Source: Azospirillum griseum (GTDB lineage Bacteria > Pseudomonadota > Alphaproteobacteria > Azospirillales > Azospirillaceae). Taken from it: DNA of 64,000 bases. Each line of letters opens with the position of its first letter. Position 1 is the first letter of the stretch. The DNA is taken from positions 1-64,000 of the forward strand of contig NZ_RXMA01000001.1 of assembly GCF_003966125.1 (NCBI RefSeq), read 5' to 3'. This document shows positions 42,446 to 52,488 of this stretch, piece after piece. The notes under the pieces were generated by a model. The model had not been told where the DNA came from and did not search any database. It saw only the letters and a program-made list of their open reading frames with translations. A program made the position numbers and the translations under genes.

Positions 42446-43567
42446 ATGACACAACCGCGCCGCCCCCTCTCCGACGCCGAACGGCTCGACTGGCTCCGCC
42501 TGATCCGCACCGAGAATGTCGGACCGATCACCTTTCATCGGCTGCTCGACCAGTTCGGCAGCGCCCGGGCGGCGTTGGACGCGCTGCCGGAGCTGGCGCG
42601 GCGCGGCGGGCGCACCAAACCCTTGCGGGTCGCCAGCAAAGCCGACGTGGAGCGCGAGTTCCTCGCCAACCGCAAGATCGGCGCGCGGCTGATCGCCGCC
42701 TGCGAACCGGATTACCCCGAAGCGCTGGCGGCGGTGGACGACGCGCCCCCCATCATCTCCGTTTTGGGCCACCCGCATCTGCTGGCCCGCCGCGCGGTCG
42801 CCCTGGTCGGCGCGCGCAACGCCTCGCTGAACGGCAAGAAATTCGCCGAAACGCTGGCCCGCGATCTGGGGGCCGCCGGGATTCTGGTGGTGTCGGGGCT
42901 GGCGCGCGGCATCGACACGGCGGCGCATGTCGGGGCGCTGGCCAGCGGGACCGCCGCCGTGGTGGCGGGCGGCATCGACGTCGTCTATCCGCCGGAGAAC
43001 GAGGCGCTGTACCGCGACATCGTGGCGCAAGGGGTGGTGGTGGCGGAAAGCGCCGTCGGGACCCAGCCGCAGGCCCGCCATTTCCCCCGCCGCAACCGGC
43101 TGATTTCCGGCCTGTCGCTGGGCATTGTGGTGATCGAGGCGGCGTTGAAATCCGGCTCCCTCATCACCGCCCGCATGGCGCTGGAGCAAGGGCGGGAGGT
43201 GATGGCGGTCCCGGGGTCGCCGCTCGACCCACGCTGCCAGGGAACCAACGGGTTGATCCGCGACGGCGCGGCCCTGGTCGCCAGCGTGGACGATGTGCTG
43301 CGCGCGCTGGAATCGCTGCGCCCGCCCAGCCTGGGCGAACGCCAACCCGACCTGTTCGCGGGCAGCCGCCCCCGCGATCCCGACGAAGCCGATCTGGCCG
43401 AGGCGCGCGCGCTGATTCTGGAAAACCTCAGCCCGACGCCCGTCACCATTGACGAACTCGTTCGCGGGTGCCAATTGTCCGCACCGGTGGTGCTGACCGT
43501 GGTTCTGGAACTTGAGCTTGCCGGCCGAGTCCTGCGGCAACCCGGTCATCAGGTGTCTCTCGCCTGA
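42446..43567 (+). CDS. dprA: DNA processing protein DprA
   Basis: This 373-aa protein loads RecA on single-stranded DNA during transformation. It starts at the ATG at 42446 ([19 protein letters not shown]). The order is an N-terminal helical domain, the Rossmann-like core (about 90-290: [62 protein letters not shown]), and a C-terminal winged helix ([33 protein letters not shown]). It is followed by topA after 46 bases, the usual alphaproteobacterial order. Confidence 0.95.
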   Translation: MTQPRRPLSDAERLDWLRLIRTENVGPITFHRLLDQFGSARAALDALPELARRGGRTKPLRVASKADVEREFLANRKIGARLIAACEPDYPEALAAVDDAPPIISVLGHPHLLARRAVALVGARNASLNGKKFAETLARDLGAAGILVVSGLARGIDTAAHVGALASGTAAVVAGGIDVVYPPENEALYRDIVAQGVVVAESAVGTQPQARHFPRRNRLISGLSLGIVVIEAALKSGSLITARMALEQGREVMAVPGSPLDPRCQGTNGLIRDGAALVASVDDVLRALESLRPPSLGERQPDLFAGSRPRDPDEADLAEARALILENLSPTPVTIDELVRGCQLSAPVVLTVVLELELAGRVLRQPGHQVSLA

Positions 43568-43613
43568 TCGGCACCGTCGGGTTCTGGGTGGGCACACGCA
43601 AAGGGCAGGTCTC

Positions 43614-46499
43614 TTGCCGGGCAGCAACGTCGTCATCGTCGAATCGCCGGCCAAGGCGAAGACCATCAACAAGTATCTGGGCGAGGACTACACCGTCATC
43701 GCCAGCTTCGGCCATGTGCGCGACCTTCCGGCCCGCGACGGCTCGGTGCGCCCCGCCGATGACTTCGCCATGGAATGGGAGCTGGGCGACCGGTCCAAGC
43801 GCCACATCGACGACATCGCCAAGGCGGTGAAATCGGCCAACCGCATCTATCTGGCCACCGACCCGGATCGCGAGGGGGAGGCCATCGCCTGGCATCTGTC
43901 CGAACTCTTGCGCGACAAGCATCTGTCCGACGACCGCGAGGTCCAGCGCGTCACCTTCAACGAGATCACCAAGACCGCCGTGCAGACCGCCATGGCCAAC
44001 CCGCGCGCGGTGTCGCAGGAGTTGGTGGACGCCTATCTGGCGCGACGGGCGTTGGATTATCTGGTCGGCTTCACCCTGTCGCCGGTGCTGTGGCGCAAGC
44101 TGCCCGGCTCGCGGTCGGCCGGGCGCGTGCAATCGGTCGCCCTGCGGCTGGTGTGCGAACGCGAATCGGAAATCGAAATCTTCAAGCCCCAGGAATATTG
44201 GTCGATCGGCGTCGGCTTCACCACGCCGGGCAGGGTGGCCTTCACCGCCGCCCTGACGCAGTTGGACGGCAAGAAGCTGGACAAGTTCGGCCTGCCGACC
44301 CGCGCCGCCGCCGAGGCCGCCGTCGCCCGCATCCAGCCGCAGGCCTTCGCCGTGTCGGCGGTGGAGCGCAAGCAAAGCCGCCGCAACCCGTCGCCGCCCT
44401 TCACCACCTCCACCCTGCAACAGGAAGCCTCGCGCAAGCTGGGCTTTGGCGCGACGCGCACCATGCGCACGGCGCAGAAGCTGTATGAGGGCATCGACAT
44501 CGGCGGCGAAACCGTCGGCCTCATCACCTACATGCGTACCGACGGCGTCAGCCTGTCGCAGGAGGCCATCGAGTCGGCCCGTCAGGCCATCGGCGGGCAA
44601 TTCGGCGACCGCTATGTCCCAGCACAGCCGCGCGTTTACAAGACCACGGCCAAGAACGCGCAAGAGGCGCACGAGGCGATCCGCCCGACCGACCTGAACC
44701 GCCGCCCGGACAGCCTGACCGGCGCGCTGGAGGCCGACGAGCTGCGGCTGTACGAGCTGATTTGGAAACGCACGCTGGCCAGCCAGATGGAAAGCGCTGT
44801 TCTGGATCAGGTCGCCGTGGACATCGCCAGCCCGTCCAAAGATGTGGTGCTGCGCGCCACCGGCTCCGTCGTCGTCTTCGACGGCTTCCTGAAGGTCTAT
44901 CAGGAGGACCGCGACGACAGCGCCGAGGATGACCAGCAGGAACGCCGCCTGCCCGCCATGGAGCAGGGCGACGCTCTAGCCCGGGGCGACATCGCGCCCG
45001 AACAGCATTTCACCCAACCGCCGCCGCGCTATTCCGAAGCCAGCCTCGTCAAGAAGCTGGAAGAACTCGGCATCGGCCGCCCGTCCACCTACGCCTCGAT
45101 CCTTCAGGTGTTGCAGGACCGCGAGTATGTGCGGATCGACAAGCGGCGCTTCTTCCCGGAAGATCGCGGGCGGCTGGTCACGGCCTTCCTGGAAAACTTC
45201 TTCCACCGCTACGTCGAATACAATTTCACCGCCAATCTGGAAAACCAGCTCGACGAGATTTCCGACGGCAGGATCAACTGGAAGACCGTTCTGCGCGACT
45301 TCTGGGAGCCGTTCGAACTGGCGGTCAACGGCACCAAGGATCTGACGATCACCCAGGTGCTGACCACGCTGGACGACGAGCTGGGGCCGCATTTCTTCCC
45401 CACCCCGACCGAGGGCGGGCACGACCCGCGCGTCTGCCCGGTGTGCCAGGAAGGGCGGCTGGGGTTGAAGCTGGGCAAGATGGGGGCCTTCATCGGCTGT
45501 TCCCGCTACCCGGACTGCCGCTACACCCGCCCGCTGGCCGTGGCCGGGGAGGAGAGCGGCGGCCTGCCTGAAGGGCCGCGCGACCTGGGCCTCGACCCCG
45601 AAACCGGGTTGCCGGTGACGGTGCGGCGCGGGCCGTTCGGGGCCTATGTCCAGCTTGGCCCAGCCCCGGTTGAGGCCACCCCCGCCCCGGCGGCGGTGGA
45701 GGAGCCGCCCGCCGATGGCAAGAAGCCCAAGGCCAAGAAAAAGGCGAAGGACGAAGCGCCGAAGCCCAAACGCGTCTCCCTGCCCAAGGGCATGGCTGCG
45801 GGCGACATCGACCTGGACAGCGCGCTGCGCCTGCTGGCCCTGCCGCGCGTCATCGGCACGCACCCGGAAACCAACGAGGAGATCAGCGCGGGCATCGGCC
45901 GCTTCGGTCCCTATCTGAAGCACGGCAGCGCCTACAAATCGCTGACGCCGGACGACGATGTGCTGACCATCGGCATCAACCGCGCCGTCGATCTGCTGGC
46001 GGAAGCGGCGAAAAAGGCGTCGGCCCCGGCCAAGACGCTGGGCGATCACCCCAAGACCGGCAAGCCGATCACCATGGGATCCGGTCGCTTCGGCCCCTAT
46101 GTGAAGCATGGGAGCGTCTACGCCTCCATCCCCAAGGCGACCGAGCCGGACAGCCTGACGCTGGAACAGGCGCTGGAACTGCTCGACGCCAAGGTCGCCA
46201 AGGACGCCGCCAAGAAGGGCAAGGCCCCGAAGGAGGCCGACGCCACCAGCGCCGACGCCAGCGGCGAGGCGGCGGAGAAGAAGGTGGCGGAGAAGAAGGT
46301 GGCGGAGAAGAAGGCCCCGGCCAAGAAGACCGCCGCCAAGAAGACGGCGGCCAAGGCCACGGACACGACCGAGGGCACAGCCGAGGCTGCCCCCAAAGCC
46401 ACCAAGGCCAAGACCACCAAAGCCAAGGCCCCCGCCGAGGCTGGAGCCGCCGAGGCCCCGGCAACGAAGGCCCCGGCAACGCGCAAAAAGGCCTCCTGA
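43614..46499 (+). CDS. topA: DNA topoisomerase I
   Basis: This 961-aa protein starts at a TTG (43614); no ATG lies before the essential [18 protein letters not shown]oprim motif. The active-site tyrosine is Tyr306 ([11 protein letters not shown]). One four-cysteine zinc ribbon follows the core ([14 protein letters not shown] and IGCSRYPDC). Then come [20 protein letters not shown] repeats and an 80-residue Lys/Ala-rich tail with tandem VAEKK units. The tail resembles histone-H1-like DNA-binding tails of GC-rich bacteria. It relaxes negative supercoils. Confidence 0.96.
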   Translation: MPGSNVVIVESPAKAKTINKYLGEDYTVIASFGHVRDLPARDGSVRPADDFAMEWELGDRSKRHIDDIAKAVKSANRIYLATDPDREGEAIAWHLSELLRDKHLSDDREVQRVTFNEITKTAVQTAMANPRAVSQELVDAYLARRALDYLVGFTLSPVLWRKLPGSRSAGRVQSVALRLVCERESEIEIFKPQEYWSIGVGFTTPGRVAFTAALTQLDGKKLDKFGLPTRAAAEAAVARIQPQAFAVSAVERKQSRRNPSPPFTTSTLQQEASRKLGFGATRTMRTAQKLYEGIDIGGETVGLITYMRTDGVSLSQEAIESARQAIGGQFGDRYVPAQPRVYKTTAKNAQEAHEAIRPTDLNRRPDSLTGALEADELRLYELIWKRTLASQMESAVLDQVAVDIASPSKDVVLRATGSVVVFDGFLKVYQEDRDDSAEDDQQERRLPAMEQGDALARGDIAPEQHFTQPPPRYSEASLVKKLEELGIGRPSTYASILQVLQDREYVRIDKRRFFPEDRGRLVTAFLENFFHRYVEYNFTANLENQLDEISDGRINWKTVLRDFWEPFELAVNGTKDLTITQVLTTLDDELGPHFFPTPTEGGHDPRVCPVCQEGRLGLKLGKMGAFIGCSRYPDCRYTRPLAVAGEESGGLPEGPRDLGLDPETGLPVTVRRGPFGAYVQLGPAPVEATPAPAAVEEPPADGKKPKAKKKAKDEAPKPKRVSLPKGMAAGDIDLDSALRLLALPRVIGTHPETNEEISAGIGRFGPYLKHGSAYKSLTPDDDVLTIGINRAVDLLAEAAKKASAPAKTLGDHPKTGKPITMGSGRFGPYVKHGSVYASIPKATEPDSLTLEQALELLDAKVAKDAAKKGKAPKEADATSADASGEAAEKKVAEKKVAEKKAPAKKTAAKKTAAKATDTTEGTAEAAPKATKAKTTKAKAPAEAGAAEAPATKAPATRKKAS

Positions 46500-46582
46500 T
46501 CGGCCCCCACCCCGCCCCCACATCGGGAACGGGGTGGGAAACGCCCCCTCCCATCCATGACCACGCCGAAACCGACCCGCGC

Positions 46583-48760
46583 TTGACCTCCGCCCGTTTC
46601 CCGACCAAGGACGCCGTCCTTGCCCTGATCCGATCCAGCGCGACGCCGGTCGGCAAGCGCGAGATCGCCCGCGCCTTCAAGCTGTCCGGCTCCGACCACC
46701 GCGAACAGCTCAAGGCGCTGTTGAAGGAGTTGGAGGCCGACGGCGCGGTCGAACGGGGGCGCAACAAGCGCATGGCCCCGCCGCAAAGCCTGCCCGACGT
46801 GGCCGCGCTGGAAATCTCCGGCCAGGACAGCGATGGGGAGTTGCAGGCCCGCCCGCTGGCCTGGACCGGCGACGGCGCGCCGCCGCGCATCTTCCTGCCC
46901 GCCCCACGCGGCGGTGGCCCGGCCCTGACGGTGGGCGACCGGCTGCTGGCCAAGCTGGCGCGGATCAACGACCGGCTGTATGAGGCGCGGATCATCCGGC
47001 GGCTGGAGGTCAGCCAGGACACCCGCATCCTTGGCGTCTACCGCCCCGCCCCCGACGGCGGACGGATCACGCCAACCGACCGCCGCAACAAAAGCGAGTT
47101 CGTCGTGCTGCCCCCCAACCGGGGCGAGGCGGAGGCCGGGGATCTGGTGCTGGCCGATCTGCTGCCCGCCGGACGGCTGGGGCAACCGCAGGCCCGCGTG
47201 GTGGAACGGCTGGGATCCACCGACGAACCGCGCGCCATCAGCCTGATCGCCATCCACAGCCACGGCCTGCCCACGGTTTTCCCCAGCGCCGCGCTGCGCG
47301 AGGCCGCGTTGGCGGGCGTCCCGTCGCTGGTCGGGCGGGAGGATCTGCGCGCCATTCCCTTCATCACCATCGACGGGGCCGACGCCCGCGATTTCGACGA
47401 CGCGGTGTGGGCGGAGCCGGACGGCGATCCGACCAACCCCGACGGCTGGCACCTGATGGTCGCCATCGCCGATGTGGCCTATTACGTCCGTCCCGGATCG
47501 GCGCTGGACCGGGCGGCGTACGAACGCGGCAACTCGGTCTATTTTCCCGACCGCGTGGTGCCGATGCTGCCGGAAGCGCTGTCGAACGGGCTGTGTTCGC
47601 TGCGCCCGAACGAGGACCGCGCCTGCCTGGCCTTTCACCTGTGGATCGACCGCCACGGTGTGGTGATCCGGCATCGGTTGACACGCGGCCTCATGCGGTC
47701 CGCCGCCCGCCTGACCTACGAACAGGTGCAAAACTGCCACGAAGGGCGGCCGGACGACGACACCGGGTTGCTGGCCGACGGCGTCATCGCCCCGCTGTAC
47801 GGCGCGTACGCCCGGTTGTGGGCGGCGCGCGTACGGCGCGGGCCGCTCGATCTTGACCTGCCCGAACGCCGGGTGGTGGTGGACGCGCGCGGGCGGGTGG
47901 GCGCGATCACGCCCCGGCTGCGGTTGGACAGCCACCGGCTGATCGAAGAGTTCATGATCGCCGCCAACGTCGCGGCGGCGGAAACGCTGGAGGCGCGCGG
48001 CATGCCCGCGCTGTACCGCGTCCACGACCAACCGTCGCTGGACAAGATGGAGACGCTGCGAACCTTCCTGACCGGCATCGGCCTGCCGCTGCCCAAGGCG
48101 GGGGAGGCGCTGACGCCGGACCATTTCGCCCGCATCCTGCGCCGCGTCGACGGCACGGCGGTGTCGCAACTGGTCAGCGAGGTGATCCTGCGCGCCCAGG
48201 CCCAGGCCGCCTACAGCCCGGACAACATTGGCCATTTCGGCTTGGTGCTGCGGCGCTATGCCCATTTCACCTCGCCCATCCGCCGCTACGCCGACCTCAT
48301 CGTCCACCGCGGGCTAATCCGCGCCCTGTCCGTGGGGGTCGGTGGGCTGGACGATGCGGGCCTGGAGCGGTTGGCCGAAACCGGCGACCATCTGTCCAGC
48401 ACCGAACGCCGGGCCGCCGCCGCCGAACGCGACGCGGTGGACCGCTTCACCGCCGCCCATCTGGCCGACCGCATCGGCGCGCGCTTTGCCGGGCGGGTGT
48501 CGGGGGTGACTCGCTTTGGTCTGTTCATCCGCCTGGACGAAAGCGGGGCCGACGGGCTGATTCCCATCAGCGCCCTGGCCGACGACCGGTACGAGCATGA
48601 CGAGGCTGCGCGCGCCCTGGTGGGCCAGCGCAACGGACACCGCCACCGCCTGGGCGACGCGGTCACGGTGGTGCTGGTGGAGGCCGATCCGTTGACCGGC
48701 AGCACGCTGTTCCACCTCGCCGACGGCCGCAGCGAACAGCCCGGCGACTCCGGGATCTGA
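46583..48760 (+). CDS. rnr: ribonuclease R
   Basis: This 725-aa 3'-5' exoribonuclease degrades structured RNA. The N-terminal winged helix spans about 10-65. Cold-shock-like segments follow, then the RNB domain with catalytic aspartates (TIDGADARDFDDAVWAE), and near the end an S1 domain (GARFAGRVSGVTRFGLFIRLDE). It starts at a TTG (46583) that overlaps the TGA of a ten-codon upstream frame (46557-46586) as TTGA, so translation may be coupled. The gap after topA is 83 bases. Confidence 0.95.
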   Translation: MTSARFPTKDAVLALIRSSATPVGKREIARAFKLSGSDHREQLKALLKELEADGAVERGRNKRMAPPQSLPDVAALEISGQDSDGELQARPLAWTGDGAPPRIFLPAPRGGGPALTVGDRLLAKLARINDRLYEARIIRRLEVSQDTRILGVYRPAPDGGRITPTDRRNKSEFVVLPPNRGEAEAGDLVLADLLPAGRLGQPQARVVERLGSTDEPRAISLIAIHSHGLPTVFPSAALREAALAGVPSLVGREDLRAIPFITIDGADARDFDDAVWAEPDGDPTNPDGWHLMVAIADVAYYVRPGSALDRAAYERGNSVYFPDRVVPMLPEALSNGLCSLRPNEDRACLAFHLWIDRHGVVIRHRLTRGLMRSAARLTYEQVQNCHEGRPDDDTGLLADGVIAPLYGAYARLWAARVRRGPLDLDLPERRVVVDARGRVGAITPRLRLDSHRLIEEFMIAANVAAAETLEARGMPALYRVHDQPSLDKMETLRTFLTGIGLPLPKAGEALTPDHFARILRRVDGTAVSQLVSEVILRAQAQAAYSPDNIGHFGLVLRRYAHFTSPIRRYADLIVHRGLIRALSVGVGGLDDAGLERLAETGDHLSSTERRAAAAERDAVDRFTAAHLADRIGARFAGRVSGVTRFGLFIRLDESGADGLIPISALADDRYEHDEAARALVGQRNGHRHRLGDAVTVVLVEADPLTGSTLFHLADGRSEQPGDSGI

Positions 48761-48998
48761 GCCGGGGGCGTGGCCCCACCGCAACGGTCGCTGTGGGGCG
48801 CCAACCCGTTGCGTTCCGGGCCATGCGGCGGTCGGGCGTGTTTTCCGCGCCACAGCCGTTGGCAATTCGTAACATTCTGGGGACACCCCCGATTTTGTCC
48901 CGCCAATGCCACAATCGGAATGCTAAATGTGGCGCGTCCGAGATCGGGAACGCCTCACCCGATCCGGCTCTGCGGGAAGGGAGGCTTGGGTTTCCCCC
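48761..48998. other. intergenic stretch rnr to protease gene
   Basis: These 238 bases have no credible gene. The protease frame is open from 48927, but the segment before its ATG at 48999 is arginine-rich and looks non-coding. I see no clear promoter. Confidence 0.4.
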
Positions 48999-50600
48999 AT
49001 GGTCAAGAGCGGTCGCACGGTCCTGTCTCGCGTTTCGCCGCTTCGCACCCTGACGCGCGCCCTGCGCCGGTCCACCCGCCTTCCCCTGCCCTTCGCCGCA
49101 GCCCTGCTTCTGGGAACCGCCCCGCTGGCCGCCGCCCCCGCCACCCCGCCGGTGAGCGAGCAGGTTTTCACGGTTGGTTTCAGCAAGATCGCCGACGTCT
49201 ATCTGGAAGCGGTCAGCTTTGACCGCCTGGGTGTTGATGGCTTGAAGGGGCTGACCGCCATCGATCCGGCGGTGCGGATCGAGCGCGCCAACACCACCGT
49301 ACGCCTGTACGTGTCGGGCAATCTCGCCGCCGAATACGGCGCGCCGACCGCCGGGGATTCCAACGGCTGGGCCATCCTGACCACCCGGATCATCGACCGC
49401 GCCCGCCTCTACTCCCCCACCCTGGCCCAAGCGGCGCCAGAGCGGGTGTATCAGGTGGTGTTCGACGGCGTGGTCGCCAACCTCGACGGCTATTCCCGCT
49501 ACACCAACGCCCAGCGCGCGACCAGCGAACGGGCGCAGCGCGAGGGCTATGGCGGCATCGGCGTGTCGCTGGACATCTACGCCGGGCGGGTGACGGTGCG
49601 CGACATCGTGCCCCGCAGCCCCGCCGACCGCGCGGGCCTGCGCGACGGCGACCAACTGTTCGCCATCGACAACGAATTGATCGCCCGCATGGGCGAAACC
49701 GACATGCGCGACCGGTTGCGCGGCCCCACCGGCACCCAGGTGACGGTCACGGTCGCCCGCGACGGGGCCACGCCGCGCCGGGTGGCCATGCGCCGCGAAC
49801 GGGTGGTCCCGAACACGGTCAGCGTCTCCGTCACCGATCACGTCGGGTTGATCAAGCTGGAGCGCTTCAACGCCACGACCGCGTCCAACCTGCGCGACAG
49901 CGTCGCGGCGATCCGCCAAGGGAACAGCGGGCGCGGCCTGCGCGGCCTTGTCCTTGACCTGCGCGGCAATCCCGGCGGGCTGCTCGATCAGGCGGTGTCC
50001 GTCGCCGACCTGTTCATCCGCCGTGGCCGCATCCTGTCCACCGAGGGCCGCCACCCGGACAGCCGCCAGCGCTTCGACGCCACCCCCGACGACATCGCCG
50101 ATGGCTTGCCGATGGTGGTTCTGGTCGATGGCCGCACCGCGTCGTCGGCCGAGGTGGTCGCCGCCGCCCTGCAGGACACCGGCCGCGCCGTGGTGGTGGG
50201 GGCGTCGTCCTATGGCAAGGGCAGCGTCCAGACCGTGACGCGCCTGCCCAACGACGGCGAATTGTTCCTGACCTGGAGCCGCATCTACACACCCGCCGGC
50301 TACACCCTGCACCGCCAGGGCGTGCAGCCCAGCGTGTGCACCAGCCGCCCCGGCCAGAGCGATCCGGCCGCCCTGTTGACCGATCTGCGCGACGGTCGCA
50401 ACCGTCTGACCCAGATCATCAATTGGCGACTCAAGGCGGCGGATGACGAGCAGGCGCTGGCCCGGCTGCGCGAATCCTGCCCGTGGAAAGAGCACGAGCC
50501 GGATTTGGATCTGAAAGTTGCCAAGCGCCTGTTGGGCGAATCGACGCTGTACCAGCGCGCGGCGGCTCTTTCCTTCGTCAACACCGTGGCGGAACGCTGA
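48999..50600 (+). CDS. CtpA-like carboxy-terminal processing protease (S41)
   Basis: This 533-aa exported serine protease starts at the ATG at 48999 (MVKSGRTVLSRVSPL). It has a long basic signal peptide ending near LAAAPA. A PDZ domain is at about 180-265 (GGIGVSLDIYAGRVTVRDIVPRSPADRAGLRDGDQLF). The S41 core has LRGLVLDLRGNPGGLLDQAV, catalytic Ser in DGRTASSAEVVAAAL and Lys in YGKGSVQTV. It probably trims or degrades periplasmic proteins. The N-terminal domain (about 50-175) is less typical. Confidence 0.88.
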   Translation: MVKSGRTVLSRVSPLRTLTRALRRSTRLPLPFAAALLLGTAPLAAAPATPPVSEQVFTVGFSKIADVYLEAVSFDRLGVDGLKGLTAIDPAVRIERANTTVRLYVSGNLAAEYGAPTAGDSNGWAILTTRIIDRARLYSPTLAQAAPERVYQVVFDGVVANLDGYSRYTNAQRATSERAQREGYGGIGVSLDIYAGRVTVRDIVPRSPADRAGLRDGDQLFAIDNELIARMGETDMRDRLRGPTGTQVTVTVARDGATPRRVAMRRERVVPNTVSVSVTDHVGLIKLERFNATTASNLRDSVAAIRQGNSGRGLRGLVLDLRGNPGGLLDQAVSVADLFIRRGRILSTEGRHPDSRQRFDATPDDIADGLPMVVLVDGRTASSAEVVAAALQDTGRAVVVGASSYGKGSVQTVTRLPNDGELFLTWSRIYTPAGYTLHRQGVQPSVCTSRPGQSDPAALLTDLRDGRNRLTQIINWRLKAADDEQALARLRESCPWKEHEPDLDLKVAKRLLGESTLYQRAAALSFVNTVAER

Positions 50601-50747
50601 AGACCGGGACTTGCGGGACCTGCGTGTTTCGTCTTGGCTGTTTGCGTCCTTCTCTCTTGACTTCGTGGCGTCAGACGCTATCTTCCGCCGCTACGACGCC
50701 ACCCCCGCCGGGCTGGCGGGCACGGATTTTATGTCGGGATCGAGATC

Positions 50748-50915
50748 ATGGCCAAGCAGAACACCGTCCTCATCAAGCTGCTGAGCACGGCTGACACCGG
50801 TTTCTTCTACGTGAAGAAGAAGAACCCCAAGAAGACCACCGAGAAGCTGTCGTTCCGCAAGTACGACCCGGTGGTGCGCAAGCACGTCGAGTTCAAGGAA
50901 GCCAAGATCAAGTAA
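50748..50915 (+). CDS. rpmG: 50S ribosomal protein L33
   Basis: This 55-aa protein starts at the ATG at 50748 ([18 protein letters not shown]) and contains [11 protein letters not shown] and [15 protein letters not shown], the L33 signature. The zinc-binding cysteines found in some L33 proteins are absent (the C- form). It is followed by an intrinsic terminator 25 bases later, so it is probably a monocistronic gene. Confidence 0.95.
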   Translation: MAKQNTVLIKLLSTADTGFFYVKKKNPKKTTEKLSFRKYDPVVRKHVEFKEAKIK

Positions 50916-50940
50916 GGCTTTCCCGACTTCAGACACACGA

Positions 50941-50973
50941 AAGGCCGCCCTCTGGGCGGCCTTTTCGTTTTGC
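50941..50973 (+). terminator. intrinsic terminator after rpmG
   Basis: AAGGCCGCCC pairs with GGGCGGCCTT around a 3-base loop, followed by TTTCGTTTT. Confidence 0.88.
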
Positions 50974-51193
50974 GGATGCCCACCCATCCATCCCCGCCGG
51001 AGGGATCCGCATGACCCTTGTCATCCGCGACGAGTCGCCCACCGGTCACGAGTCCGTGGCCACCGTCACCGCCTTTCGCGCCTCCTCAGGCGGACAGGCC
51101 CCAGCACCGATGCGCCCGGCCCGTTGGATCCGTCTTTGTCCGACCCGCCAGGCGACCGCCTGAACCGCCGCTGCGATCCGACACCGCGATCCG
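50974..51193. other. intergenic stretch between rpmG and recA
   Basis: About 220 bases between two terminators and convergent genes show no protein character; the open frames look like shadows. Confidence 0.5.
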
Positions 51194-51235
51194 GCAAAGA
51201 AAAACCCCGCCGCTCCGGGTTGGGGCGGCGGGGTT
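51194..51235 (-). terminator. intrinsic terminator of recA
   Basis: AACCCCGCCGC (51203-51213) pairs with GCGGCGGGGTT (51225-51235). On the - strand it is followed by TTTTTCTTTG. It lies 45 bases after the recA stop. Confidence 0.88.
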
Positions 51236-51280
51236 CTCGTCACGCGCTGTTGCAAGCGGGGATCAGGCCAAGGCGGGCGA

Positions 51281-52360
<1,080 letters not shown>

Positions 52361-52414
52361 GCCCGATCCTCCCTCTTAGACCATACGGTCGGAGCGCTTG
52401 CAACGAGGGAGAGT

Positions 52415-52429
52415 GTACGCTTTTCGTTC
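52415..52429 (-). promoter_or_regulatory. candidate SOS (LexA) box upstream of recA
   Basis: On the - strand the sequence reads GAAC-N7-GTAC, one base from the alphaproteobacterial LexA direct repeat GAAC-N7-GAAC. It lies 55 bases before the recA start, a sensible operator position. Confidence 0.4.
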
Positions 52430-52488
52430 CGGTTTGCAAGAACCGATGTTGCTGCGATGTTCTCATTCGTGCAACCCCATCCAACGAC

